DNA of 64,000 nt from Streptomyces humicola (GTDB lineage: Bacteria; Actinomycetota; Actinomycetes; Streptomycetales; Streptomycetaceae): contig NZ_JANFNG010000003.1 in the NCBI RefSeq assembly GCF_024436035.1, positions 62,001-126,000 of the forward strand, written 5' to 3'. The position numbers and the translations under genes were made by a program. Shown here in pieces: positions 33,621 through 42,149 of this stretch. Each line of letters starts with the position of its first letter. Within the stretch, counting starts at the first letter, position 1. The notes beneath the pieces are model-generated. The model worked only from the letters and a program-made list of their open reading frames with translations, made no database searches and was not told the origin of the DNA.

Positions 33621-35435
33621 ATGCGCATTGCGTTGCTCACGGAAGGCGGCCTTCCGCAGCCGTACGGCGATGCCTCCGCGTGGTGCGACCGTCTCGTACG
33701 CGGGCTCGCGGGCCAGGACTTCGAGGTGTTCGCGCTCGCCCGCGCACCCGGGGAGGTGCCCGGGGGGAGGCCCGAACTCCCGCCGCAGGTAAGGGCCGTG
33801 CACATCCTCCCGGTCTACGGGGCGCCACCGGCGGACGGGGCGCGCATTCCGCGGCGGCGCTTCCTGGAGTGCTACCAGGAGTTCGTGGCGGCGCTCACCG
33901 TGCGCCCGGACACCTCCGCCCTCCCGTCTCCCGCCCCTGGCCTGCGGCATGGGGGACCCCGCACCCTCAACGGAGGCGCTGCGCGCTCCTCCACCGATCA
34001 GGCGGACCGTTTCGCCGCAAGTCTGTACGGACTTGCCGAGCTCGCCCGTGAGCACGGCGGCCTCCCCGCCGCGCTCCGCTCCGAGACAGCGATCCGGGCG
34101 CTCGAAGCCGCCTGCCGCGCACCCGGCGCCGAACCCCTCGTGGGCGGCGCCCAGGTCCGCGATCTGCTCACGGCGAGCGCGCTTCTGGAGCGTGCCCTGC
34201 GGCCACTCTCCGTGCCCTGGTACGGGGAGTGCGCGGCGTACGAGGCGTCGTATGCGGCGTATGAGGCGCACGAAGGCGGAACGCTCGCGTCCGCGGATCT
34301 GTGCCATGCCACGACGGGTGGACCCGCAGCGCTGCCCGGGATCGTCGCAAAACGATTCTGCGGAACGCCGCTCCTCATCACCGAGTACGCGGTCCGGTTG
34401 CGCGAGCACTACCTCGGCGAAGCCGCGAGTGAACTGCCCACGCAGGTCAGGGCGTTGCTTGCGGCCTTCCACCGGCTGCTCGCGGGCGAGGTGTACCGCC
34501 AGGCGGATCTGATCACCCCCGGCAATGCCCACGTCAGGCGCTGGCAGGAACGTTGCGGTGCGCCGCGTACGAAGATCAGGACCGTCCATCCGGGCATGGA
34601 CGCCGGACCGCTCGCCGCCGTGGGCGAGGCCGCGGAGGCGGGTTTGCTCGACGCCGACGAGCTCACGCTCGCATGGGTGGGGCGCGCCGGACCGGACAAG
34701 GATCTCGTCGGGCTGCTGCACGCGTTCGCCGACGTACGCAAGGAAGAGCCCAGCGCGCGCCTGCGCATCATCTCGGCCGATGTGGAGGAGCGCGCAGACG
34801 ACAGGGGCGGCGAGGACACTGCGAACGACGGACCGTCCCCCGAGTGCCTGGACTCCTGCCGTGCCCTCGCCGCCCAGCTCTTCCCCGACGAGGCGGCCGA
34901 CGCGGTCTCCGTCGGCGAGAATCCGGTCTCCTTCGAGGAGGTCGGCTCGCCGTACGTGCCGGAGCGCGCGGACGCGTACGCGGCAGGTGCCGTCGTCGTG
35001 CTCTCCAGCGTCGTGGAGGGGTTCCCGCTCTCCCTCGTGGAGGCGATGTTCTGCGGCCGGCCCACCGTCTCCACCGACGTCGGAGCCGTCCGCGAAGTGA
35101 TCGGCGGTACCGGCCTCGTCGTCCCGCCGCGCAACCCGCGGGCGCTCGCCGAGGCGTGCGTCGAGCTTCTGCGCGACCCCGAGCGCCGTGCGCGCCTGGG
35201 CGCGGCGGCACGCGCCCGCGCACTCGAACTCTTCACCGTCGAACAGAACATCCGCGCCTTCCGGGAGATCTACCTCGACCTGGTCGCCCATCGCGAACCT
35301 GCCGCCGCGGAGACCGACGCCGTCCCGTTCGCGCTGCCGGCCGAGGCCCATCTGCCCGGCACCTGGACGGGGACGCCCGGACGGCCCCGCCGCGGCCCGG
35401 CCTGGGCGGCCCGGGGCGAAAGGGAGTACGCATGA
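33621..35435 (+). CDS. PelF-like (DUF3492) GT4 glycosyltransferase
   Basis: The 604-residue cytoplasmic enzyme has the PelF/DUF3492 N-terminal signature: Leu-Leu-Thr-Glu-Gly-Gly at 5-10 and Asp-Ala-Ser-Ala-Trp-Cys-Asp-Arg-Leu-Val-Arg-Gly at 17-28. The mid-protein block Leu-Leu-Ile-Thr-Glu-Tyr-Ala-Val-Arg-Leu-Arg-Glu-His-Tyr-Leu follows. The C-terminal GT-B half shows Val-His-Pro-Gly-Met-Asp, Trp-Val-Gly-Arg-Ala-Gly-Pro-Asp-Lys-Asp and Glu-Gly-Phe-Pro-Leu-Ser-Leu-Val-Glu, with the E-x7-E motif near 464. PelF polymerises a GalNAc-rich polysaccharide in Pel systems. The start has weak AGGGGG. An in-frame segment near 33925-33995 looks like inserted repeat sequence. Downstream genes overlap. Confidence 0.88.
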   Translation: MRIALLTEGGLPQPYGDASAWCDRLVRGLAGQDFEVFALARAPGEVPGGRPELPPQVRAVHILPVYGAPPADGARIPRRRFLECYQEFVAALTVRPDTSALPSPAPGLRHGGPRTLNGGAARSSTDQADRFAASLYGLAELAREHGGLPAALRSETAIRALEAACRAPGAEPLVGGAQVRDLLTASALLERALRPLSVPWYGECAAYEASYAAYEAHEGGTLASADLCHATTGGPAALPGIVAKRFCGTPLLITEYAVRLREHYLGEAASELPTQVRALLAAFHRLLAGEVYRQADLITPGNAHVRRWQERCGAPRTKIRTVHPGMDAGPLAAVGEAAEAGLLDADELTLAWVGRAGPDKDLVGLLHAFADVRKEEPSARLRIISADVEERADDRGGEDTANDGPSPECLDSCRALAAQLFPDEAADAVSVGENPVSFEEVGSPYVPERADAYAAGAVVVLSSVVEGFPLSLVEAMFCGRPTVSTDVGAVREVIGGTGLVVPPRNPRALAEACVELLRDPERRARLGAAARARALELFTVEQNIRAFREIYLDLVAHREPAAAETDAVPFALPAEAHLPGTWTGTPGRPRRGPAWAARGEREYA

Positions 35436-36724
35436 CCGACGCACCCCGCCTCGATCCGCCACCCCGCCTCGATCCGCCACCCCGCCTCGATCCGCCACCC
35501 CGCCTCGACGAGCCACCACGCCGCAACCAGCCACCCCGCCTGGCCGAACCCCCTGGGCGCAACGCCGCGCCGCGCCCCTACGAGCAGCCACGGCGCCGCA
35601 GCCCGGCCGATCCCGTGCTCGCGTTGATGCACCGTCACTACGACCTGTGCGCCCGCGCGGTCGACCCGCTGGAGATCGCCGCCGCGCTCGAAGCCCACGG
35701 CGTCACCGATCGCGCGGCGGCCCGCTTCCGCCACCGGGACGTCTTCTCGCTCGCCGAGGAGCTGTACGCCCGCGTGCCGCGCGAGCCGGCGGACGGCTCC
35801 GCCGCCTCACCACCGCCGCAACCGGAGCTCCCTGGCCGGCTGACCGCGCGGCGGGCGGCGCTGCATCTGCTGCCCGGCCTCCTCTGTGCCGCCGGGGTCG
35901 TCGCCTCGCACCTGCTCGCCGCGGTGCCGTACGGACAGGCTGCGGAAGCCGCACTCGTCCTCGTCCTCGCCCTGCCGGCCGCCCGCGCCGCGGTGCGCCA
36001 CGGGCCGCTCCGCGCGGGCAGCATGGGCGGTAACGCACTGTGGACGTGCTGGCTGCTCGCCTTCGGGCTCTACGGGGCGCAAGGGGTGACCACGCTGCTC
36101 GACGCGCGGTCCTCCGGTCCGACGGCGGGCCTTCCCGGGCTGCTCGTCCCGGCATTCGCGCTGCTGCCCGCCGCCTGGTGCGCGCGCCGCTATGCGCTGC
36201 GCACGCGGGCACGGCTCGCCGACAGCCACGGGCTCGCCGAGTTCGCCTCCGAGGTGAGGCCGCTGCTGGTGCGCACCTTCGCGCTCTTCGGCGTTGCGCT
36301 GCTCGTCCTGCTCGCCGCCGCGTACACCGCCGTCACGATCCTCGCCCCGGCCCAGGCCGCGCGGCGCCCCGATCCCGTCGATCTCGTCGCGCTCGCCGGT
36401 AGCGCACTCCTCGGCCTGCTGCTCTTCGTCGCCCAGCTGCTCTCCGTCCACGGCTTCCCGGCCGTCGCAGCCGCCGGAACGGGAGCCGCGTGCGCCCTCG
36501 AAGCGGCCGCCCTCGTCACCGCCGCACTCCAGCGGCTGCCCGGCCTGCACGCCGCAGGCCGCCCGTTGCGCGATCTCGTCCGTGCGGCGGGCCCCGGCTC
36601 GGTCCAGGCCGTCGCGTGCACCGCAGCCGTCGTCGCGCTGATCGCCTGCGCGCTCCCGGCACTCTGCCGGGTCTCCGCACACGCGACAGCCGACCTCACG
36701 GACCCCACCTCACAAGAAGCCTGA
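35432..36724 (+). CDS. Polytopic membrane protein of the polysaccharide cassette
   Basis: The 430-residue protein overlaps the glycosyltransferase by 4 bases (ATGA). Its N terminus is disordered with a Pro-Pro-Arg-Leu-Asp-Pro repeat from an 18-nt tandem array. A soluble segment of about 55 residues follows (Met-His-Arg-His-Tyr-Asp-Leu-Cys-Ala-Arg), then about eight membrane helices. It lacks the recognisable N-terminal start of PelG. By position it may export the polymer or hold the synthase at the membrane, but this is inference. No similarity was otherwise recognised. Confidence 0.75.
   Translation: MTDAPRLDPPPRLDPPPRLDPPPRLDEPPRRNQPPRLAEPPGRNAAPRPYEQPRRRSPADPVLALMHRHYDLCARAVDPLEIAAALEAHGVTDRAAARFRHRDVFSLAEELYARVPREPADGSAASPPPQPELPGRLTARRAALHLLPGLLCAAGVVASHLLAAVPYGQAAEAALVLVLALPAARAAVRHGPLRAGSMGGNALWTCWLLAFGLYGAQGVTTLLDARSSGPTAGLPGLLVPAFALLPAAWCARRYALRTRARLADSHGLAEFASEVRPLLVRTFALFGVALLVLLAAAYTAVTILAPAQAARRPDPVDLVALAGSALLGLLLFVAQLLSVHGFPAVAAAGTGAACALEAAALVTAALQRLPGLHAAGRPLRDLVRAAGPGSVQAVACTAAVVALIACALPALCRVSAHATADLTDPTSQEA
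35444..35515 (+). repeat. 18-nt tandem repeat in the coding region
   Basis: Unit CCCCGCCTCGATCCGCCA occurs three times exactly (35444-35461, 35462-35479, 35480-35497) and once degenerate (35498-35515). It encodes a Pro-Arg-Leu-Asp-Pro-Pro hexapeptide. It probably varies in copy number by slippage. Confidence 0.85.
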
Positions 36725-36755
36725 CCCCACAAGAAGCCGTAGGAGCAGAGAAGAC

Positions 36756-36794
36756 ATGACGCACCACCGACAGCACGTGGGCGGAAGCCGATGA
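36756..36794 (+). CDS. 12-codon coupling ORF
   Basis: The ORF Met-Thr-His-His-Arg-Gln-His-Val-Gly-Gly-Ser-Arg is preceded by TAGGAGCAGAG. Its TGA overlaps the ATG of the epimerase gene (ATGA at 36791-36794), which itself has no ribosome binding site at usual spacing. It probably serves only to hand ribosomes to the epimerase. Its conservation is untested. Confidence 0.4.
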   Translation: MTHHRQHVGGSR

Positions 36795-37708
36795 GAGTGT
36801 TGCTGCTCGGCGCCGACGGATTCCTCGGCCGCCATGTGGCCGAACGGCTGCTCGCCGACCCGGCCGTCCAACTCACGGCGCTCGGCCGCCGCGACGACTC
36901 CGACGTCCGGTTCGACCTGGCGAGCGGCAGCCCTGGCGCCCTCGCCCGGTTCTTCGACGCCGTGCACCCCGGCGTCGTCGTCAACTGCGCCGGCACCACC
37001 CGCGGCAGCGCCCGCGACCTGGCACGTCACAACACCGTCGCGGTCGCGAGCATCTGCGAGGCGCTGCGGCGCAGCAGCTGCGGAGCGCGGCTCGTACAGC
37101 TGGGCTGCGCCGCCGAGTACGGGCCCTCGCAGCCGGGTTCGTGCACGGCGGAGGACGCCACGCCGCGGCCGGGAGGCCCGTACGGGGTGAGCAAACTCGC
37201 CGCCACCGAACTCGTCCTCGGCTCCGGCCTCGACGCGATCGTGCTGCGCGTCTTCTCCCCGGTCGGCCCCGGCACGCCGCCCGCCTCGCCGCTGGGCCGC
37301 CTCGCCGAAGCGCTGCGCCGTGCGATGCAGAACGGCGACGGCGAGTTGAAGCTCAGCGGACTCGGCGTCCAGCGCGACTTCGTGGACGTGCGGGACGTGG
37401 CACGCGCCGTCCACGCGGCCTCGCTCTCCGCCGCTCAGGGCGTGGTGAACATCGGCACCGGTCGCGCGGTACGGCTGCGTGACTCGGTCGCCAACCTCGC
37501 CCGCGCCGCCGGGTTCGCCGGCTCCCTGCACGAGCTGGACGACCCCGCGGTGCTGCCGGCCGCGGGCTCCGCCCCGTACCCCGACGGCTGCGGCGTCTGG
37601 CAGCAGGCCGATGTGCGCACCGCGCGCGACCGGCTGGGCTGGCGCCCCCGTATCGCTCTCGACGAATCCCTCGCCGACATCTGGATGGAGGCGGCATGCC
37701 GCATCTGA
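36791..37708 (+). CDS. NAD-dependent epimerase/dehydratase (SDR family)
   Basis: The 305-residue protein has an N-terminal Rossmann motif (Leu-Leu-Leu-Gly-Ala-Asp-Gly-Phe-Leu-Gly, with Gly-x-x-Gly-x-x-Gly), an Asp at the end of the second strand region and the catalytic pair Tyr-x3-Lys (Tyr-Gly-Val-Ser-Lys near 133-137). This fits a sugar-nucleotide epimerase, for example a UDP-GlcNAc/GalNAc 4-epimerase. The sugar cannot be read from sequence. It is coupled to the mini-ORF upstream and overlaps the next gene by 13 bases. Confidence 0.82.
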   Translation: MRVLLLGADGFLGRHVAERLLADPAVQLTALGRRDDSDVRFDLASGSPGALARFFDAVHPGVVVNCAGTTRGSARDLARHNTVAVASICEALRRSSCGARLVQLGCAAEYGPSQPGSCTAEDATPRPGGPYGVSKLAATELVLGSGLDAIVLRVFSPVGPGTPPASPLGRLAEALRRAMQNGDGELKLSGLGVQRDFVDVRDVARAVHAASLSAAQGVVNIGTGRAVRLRDSVANLARAAGFAGSLHELDDPAVLPAAGSAPYPDGCGVWQQADVRTARDRLGWRPRIALDESLADIWMEAACRI

Positions 37709-38481
37709 CCATCGACGTCGCGGGCTTCGGTGTCCCGGCCCACGCCCACCCCCTGGTCGCACCCTCGGAATGGGACGCACTCGCCCGCCCCGACGCGCCT
37801 GTCCACTGGGTCGTGCTCAATGTCGACGACGGGCCCGGCGCCTGCCCCGACCCCTTGTACGCGAAGGCGGTGGCGCGGCTGCGCGAGGCGAGGGTGCGAG
37901 TGCTCGGCCACCTCGATGCGGCGTACGGGGACCGGGGGTTCGCCGAGCTCGTCTCCGACGCCCGCCACTATCTGGACTGGTACGAGGTGACCGGCTTCTA
38001 CCTGGACCGTGCGCCGCAGACCCGGGACCGGCTCCCGGAGTGCCGGCGGGCGGCGGCGACGCTCGAAGCGCTGCTCGGCCGCGGCGACGGCCACATCGTG
38101 CTGGGGCACGGCACCCATCCGTACCCCGGCTTTGCGGAGATCGCCGATCAGCTCGTGACGTACTGCGGGCCGTGGACCGGCTACCGCTGGTCGGAGGCGC
38201 CCGAATGGACGGCGGGCTATCCACCGGAGCGTTTCTGCCATCTGGTCCACGGGGTGCCGCGGCCGCATCTGGAGGAGGCGATGCGCATCGCCCGCTGGCA
38301 GGGCGCCGCCAGCGTCTACTTCACCGACCGCACGGATGGTGCGGATGATGAATACGCGACCTACGCGACCGATGCGGCGCGTGATGCCGTGGGGAGGGGG
38401 TTCGATCCCTGGGAAGGGCTGCCCGCATACTGGGACGAAGCGGCACGAATACTCCGGGATCAACCACCTCCCAGTCGCTGA
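37696..38481 (+). CDS. Spherulin-4 family protein (GH135-like), no signal peptide
   Basis: The 261-residue protein shows the spherulin-4 pattern: an N-terminal strand then Val-Val-Leu-Asn-Val-Asp-Asp-Gly-Pro-Gly (39-48), a helix, Val-Leu-Gly-His-Leu-Asp-Ala-Ala-Tyr-Gly-Asp-Arg (69-80), Tyr-Leu-Asp-Trp-Tyr and Gly-Phe-Tyr-Leu-Asp (100-104). In the fungal Sph3 hydrolase, which cleaves GalNAc-containing galactosaminogalactan, acidic residues in these strands are catalytic. The strand Gly-Phe-Tyr-Leu-Asp holds the candidate acid. Unlike secreted members it has no signal peptide. A cytoplasmic hydrolase or carbohydrate-binding role in the cassette is inferred. Confidence 0.8.
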   Translation: MPHLTIDVAGFGVPAHAHPLVAPSEWDALARPDAPVHWVVLNVDDGPGACPDPLYAKAVARLREARVRVLGHLDAAYGDRGFAELVSDARHYLDWYEVTGFYLDRAPQTRDRLPECRRAAATLEALLGRGDGHIVLGHGTHPYPGFAEIADQLVTYCGPWTGYRWSEAPEWTAGYPPERFCHLVHGVPRPHLEEAMRIARWQGAASVYFTDRTDGADDEYATYATDAARDAVGRGFDPWEGLPAYWDEAARILRDQPPPSR

Positions 38482-38606
38482 ATGCCCCGGATGCCCGGCA
38501 TTTGGGCCGCAATCGTCTCGCGGACCGGACCGGCGGTCTCGGAATGCCGACGGTCGTGGCACTGTTACGGGGAGAGTAACCGTTGTCCTACCGATCCGGA
38601 GTCCCC

Positions 38607-39785
38607 GTGACGCTGCCACCCTTGGTCGAGCCGGCTTCCGAGCTCACCGTCGACGAGGTCCGCAGGTACTCCCGCCACCTGATCATCCCGGATGTCGGGA
38701 TGGACGGGCAGAAGCGGCTGAAGAACGCGAAGGTGCTCTGTGTGGGCGCCGGCGGTCTGGGTTCGCCGGCGCTGATGTACCTGGCCGCCGCCGGCGTGGG
38801 CACTCTCGGCATCGTCGAGTTCGACGAGGTCGACGAATCGAATCTGCAGCGCCAGATCATCCACAGCCAGGCCGACATCGGCCGTTCCAAGGCCGAGTCC
38901 GCGCGCGACACCGTGCTCGGCATCAACCCGTACGTCACGGTCAATCTCCACGAGGAGCGCCTCGACTCCTCGAACGTGATGGAGCTGTTCGCGCAGTACG
39001 ACCTGATCGTCGACGGCACTGACAACTTCGCCACGCGCTACCTGGTCAACGACGCCTGCGTGCTGCTGAACAAGCCGTACGTGTGGGGCTCGATCTACCG
39101 CTTCGACGGCCAGGCGTCGGTCTTCTGGAGCGAGCACGGTCCGTGCTACCGCTGCCTGTACCCGGAGCCCCCGCCGCCCGGCATGGTCCCGTCGTGCGCC
39201 GAGGGCGGCGTGCTCGGCGTGCTGTGCGCGTCGATCGGCTCGATCCAGGTCAACGAGGCGATCAAGGTGCTGACGGGTATCGGCGAGCCGCTGGTCGGCC
39301 GCCTGATGATCTACGACGCCCTGGAGATGAAGTACCGCGAGGTCAAGGTCCGCAAGGACCCGGAGTGCGCGGTCTGCGGCAAGAACCCGACCGTCACCGA
39401 GCTCATCGACTACGAGGCCTTCTGCGGAGTCGTCTCGGAGGAGGCCCAGGAGGCCGCCGCCGGTTCCACGATCACGCCGAAGCAGCTGAAGGAGTGGATC
39501 GACGGCGGCGAGAACATCGAGATCATCGATGTCCGCGAGCCGAACGAGTACGAGATCGTCTCCATCCCCGGCGCCCGCCTGGTCCCGAAGAACGAGTTCC
39601 TGATGGGCAACGCCCTTCAGGACCTCCCGCAGGACAAGCGCATCGTCCTGCACTGCAAGACCGGCGTACGGTCGGCCGAGGTGCTCGCCGTGCTGAAGAA
39701 CGCGGGCTTCGCGGACGCCGTCCATGTCGGCGGCGGCGTGATCGGCTGGGTCAACCAGGTCGAGCCGCACAAGCCGGTGTACTAA
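38607..39785 (+). CDS. moeZ: MoeZ/MoeB adenylyltransferase-sulfurtransferase
   Basis: The 392-residue protein has an E1-like domain (Gly-Ala-Gly-Gly-Leu-Gly-Ser-Pro, Asp-Glu-Val-Asp-Glu-Ser-Asn-Leu-Gln-Arg-Gln, and structural zinc Cys pairs Cys-Tyr-Arg-Cys and Cys-Ala-Val-Cys). A C-terminal rhodanese domain carries the active Cys in Leu-His-Cys-Lys-Thr-Gly-Val-Arg-Ser near 350. It adenylates and thiocarboxylates sulfur-carrier proteins for molybdopterin, thiamine, cysteine and some secondary metabolites. GTG 38607 fits the family N terminus; the TTG at 38583 is less likely. A strong hairpin terminator follows. Confidence 0.93.
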   Translation: MTLPPLVEPASELTVDEVRRYSRHLIIPDVGMDGQKRLKNAKVLCVGAGGLGSPALMYLAAAGVGTLGIVEFDEVDESNLQRQIIHSQADIGRSKAESARDTVLGINPYVTVNLHEERLDSSNVMELFAQYDLIVDGTDNFATRYLVNDACVLLNKPYVWGSIYRFDGQASVFWSEHGPCYRCLYPEPPPPGMVPSCAEGGVLGVLCASIGSIQVNEAIKVLTGIGEPLVGRLMIYDALEMKYREVKVRKDPECAVCGKNPTVTELIDYEAFCGVVSEEAQEAAAGSTITPKQLKEWIDGGENIEIIDVREPNEYEIVSIPGARLVPKNEFLMGNALQDLPQDKRIVLHCKTGVRSAEVLAVLKNAGFADAVHVGGGVIGWVNQVEPHKPVY

Positions 39786-39814
39786 TCAGCCGTCCGGCTG
39801 ACCAGTGAGGCAGA

Positions 39815-39856
39815 ACAGGCCCACGGCTCTGACCAGTTCAGATGCCGTGGGCCTGT
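39815..39856. terminator. Hairpin terminator after moeZ
   Basis: Arms ACAGGCCCACGGC (39815-39827) and GCCGTGGGCCTGT (39844-39856) are perfectly complementary, and the loop contains a further TCTGA/TCAGA pair. It lies 30 nt after the moeZ stop. Confidence 0.8.
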
Positions 39857-40184
39857 GCCATTGTTGGTCGGCGTTGGCTGACGTCATACGGCCCAGCGAC
39901 GGCCCGGCCTCGGAGGGGCCCCTTGATGCCGCACGTGATCACGCGGGCGGTGGTCCGAGACTTTGGGCGGGAGCCGCCATGGGCGAGAGGTCATGGGGCC
40001 GTAAGCCGCACCGCGAATCGGGCTGGCTGCTCGCCTGACGTCGCGTCGTTATGTGGCGGGTGGTTGGGGTGTGACGGAGGGTGCCTGGTCCCGGCGGCAG
40101 ATGGTGATCGTGTAGGTGACATTGCCGGTGGGCACGGGTCCGGGTGACCAAAGTCTGACGAGAGACACGAGGGAGCGGTTCGCT
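39857..40184. other. Noncoding boundary between moeZ and the molybdate operon
   Basis: About 330 nt with no supported gene. Open frames on the minus strand here are low-complexity and have no start signal. There is no direct repeat or tRNA to mark an insertion site. It may be degraded sequence. Confidence 0.45.
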
Positions 40185-42149
40185 CTACAGTGCCACCAGG
40201 GTGATTTCGGTGGCCTTGACGCTGACCCAGACGGTGCCGCCCTCCGCGAGGGCGAGTTCGGCCGCGGCGGAGGCGGTGATCTCGGCGAGCGCGTCGAGCC
40301 CGTCCGATGTGACCAGCGCCCGCATCCGGCTGCCCAGTGCGGTGAGTTCGCGCACCTGCCCCTGCCATACATTGCGCGGGCTTCCCGAGGGCCGTACCCG
40401 GTGCAGGGAGACCGCCTCGGGACCGACCACGGCGAGCGCCGCCGTCCCCTCGGGCAGCGGTTCCGCCGCCACCAGACGAGCCCCGCCGGGAAGTTCGAGG
40501 CCGTCCGCCTTCGCGGTGCCCGCCCACGCGTTTCGGCCGAGCATCCGTGCCACCCACGGCGAACGGGGGTGACGGGCGACATCGGCGGGCGATGCGTACT
40601 GCACGGCGCGCCCGTCCTCCAGTACGAGCACCCGGTCGGCGAGCGTGACGGCCTCCACCGGATCGTGCGTGACGATCAGACAGGCCCCGGTGAACCCGGC
40701 GAGGTGCTCGCGCAGCGTGTGCCGCACCTTGGCGCGCGTCGTCTGGTCCAGCGCGGCGAGCGGTTCGTCGAGCAGAAGCAGGCGCGGGCGCACGGCCAGT
40801 GCACGCGCCAGCGCGACGCGCCCGGCCTGCCCGCCGCTGATGCGCCCCGGCTTGCGGTCGGCGAGGTCGCCCACGCCGAGCCGGTCGAGCCACAGCTGCG
40901 CCTGCGCGCGCGCCGACCGGCGTGGCACGCCCTGGGCGCGCAGCCCGTATGCGGTGTTGCCCAGCACCGTCAGATGCGGGAAGAGCGCACCGTCCTGCGG
41001 GACCCAGGCGACACCGCGCTTGTGCGGCGGTGCCCCGGCCGCGTCCACCGCGCCCAGCAGCAACTGCTCCGCATGGGCGCGGTGGGTGAGGCCGAGCAGT
41101 GCACGCAGCAGCGTGGTCTTGCCTGCGCCGTTGGGGCCGACGACGGCGACGGTGGTGCCCGGTTCGGCTTCGAGGGAGAGCCGGGTGAAACCGGTCACGG
41201 TGGTCTTGAGCGGCCAGCGCTCGGGCGGCGGCTCCGTGGGCACGGTGGCGGATGCGGCGGGCGCCGGAGCCTCCGCCTCGGCCTCGACCGCATCCAGTAC
41301 CGCATCGGGTGCTGCGGCCGGAGCCGGGTCGGCGGCCGTGGCGGTCCTCGCCCCCGACCCCGTCCAGCGGCCGCGCAGCCCGGTCAGCACGACCATGGCC
41401 ACCACAAGAAGCAGCAACGAGACGGAGGTTGCCCCCTCGGGGTTGTCCTGGAGCAGCAGATAGACATTGAGCGGAAGCGTCTGCGTCACCCCGGGGAGAT
41501 TGCCCGCGAAGGTGATCGTCGCCCCGAACTCTCCGAGTGCGCGCGCCCAGCACAGCGCCGCCGCCGCGACGAGGCCGGGTGCGGCCATGGGGACGGTGAC
41601 GGTGAGGAAGGCACGCAGTGGCCTTGCGCCGAGCGAGGCCGCCGTCTCCTCGTACCGCGGGTGGAGCGAAGTGAGCGTGCCTTCCAGGCTGATGACGAGG
41701 AACGGCATCGCGACGAAGGCCGCCGCGACGACCGCGCCGGGCGTGGAGAAGGGGAGGGTGACACCGAAATCGGCGAGCAGCGGTCCGAGCAGCCCCCTGC
41801 GGCCGAACCCCATCAGCAGCGCGACACCGCCGACGGTGGGCGGCAGCACCATCGGGAGCATGACGAGGGCGCGCACCGCCGGTTTGCCGGGGAAGTCGAC
41901 GCGCGCCAGGATCCAGGCCAGCGGCACCCCGAGAACGACTGCGAGGCCGAGCGCCCACAGCGAGACGGTGAGCGACAACCAGAGCGCCTGGGTGACTTCG
42001 GGGCTGGTCAGCTGGTCCGGGAGGGTGGACCAGGGGGTGCGGGCGAGCACACCGGCCAGCGGCAGCGCCAGGAAACAGACCGCTGCCAGCGCGGGGAGTA
42101 CGAGGGCGATCGGCAGCCTCGCTGCCGCCGCCGGCCGGGTGCTGGTCAC
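40185..42149 (-). CDS. modBC: Fused molybdate permease-ATPase (ModB-ModC)
   Basis: The 654-residue protein joins a ModB permease (about 1-265, with six helices and the EAA loop near 170-180) to a ModC ATPase (Walker A Gly-Pro-Asn-Gly-Ala-Gly-Lys-Thr, signature Ile-Ser-Gly-Gly-Gln-Ala-Gly) and a C-terminal Mop/TOBE domain near 585-654. The linker is an Ala/Pro-rich stretch of about 45 residues. It imports molybdate. The GTG start overlaps the modA stop (GTGA). Fusion of both subunits in one chain is seen in some actinobacteria. Confidence 0.9.
   Translation of the reverse strand: MTSTRPAAAARLPIALVLPALAAVCFLALPLAGVLARTPWSTLPDQLTSPEVTQALWLSLTVSLWALGLAVVLGVPLAWILARVDFPGKPAVRALVMLPMVLPPTVGGVALLMGFGRRGLLGPLLADFGVTLPFSTPGAVVAAAFVAMPFLVISLEGTLTSLHPRYEETAASLGARPLRAFLTVTVPMAAPGLVAAAALCWARALGEFGATITFAGNLPGVTQTLPLNVYLLLQDNPEGATSVSLLLLVVAMVVLTGLRGRWTGSGARTATAADPAPAAAPDAVLDAVEAEAEAPAPAASATVPTEPPPERWPLKTTVTGFTRLSLEAEPGTTVAVVGPNGAGKTTLLRALLGLTHRAHAEQLLLGAVDAAGAPPHKRGVAWVPQDGALFPHLTVLGNTAYGLRAQGVPRRSARAQAQLWLDRLGVGDLADRKPGRISGGQAGRVALARALAVRPRLLLLDEPLAALDQTTRAKVRHTLREHLAGFTGACLIVTHDPVEAVTLADRVLVLEDGRAVQYASPADVARHPRSPWVARMLGRNAWAGTAKADGLELPGGARLVAAEPLPEGTAALAVVGPEAVSLHRVRPSGSPRNVWQGQVRELTALGSRMRALVTSDGLDALAEITASAAAELALAEGGTVWVSVKATEITLVAL

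Noticed and set aside
39939-40151. A 70-codon ORF on the minus strand after moeZ
   Set aside because: His/Pro/Arg-rich low-complexity translation, no start signal and no family resemblance.
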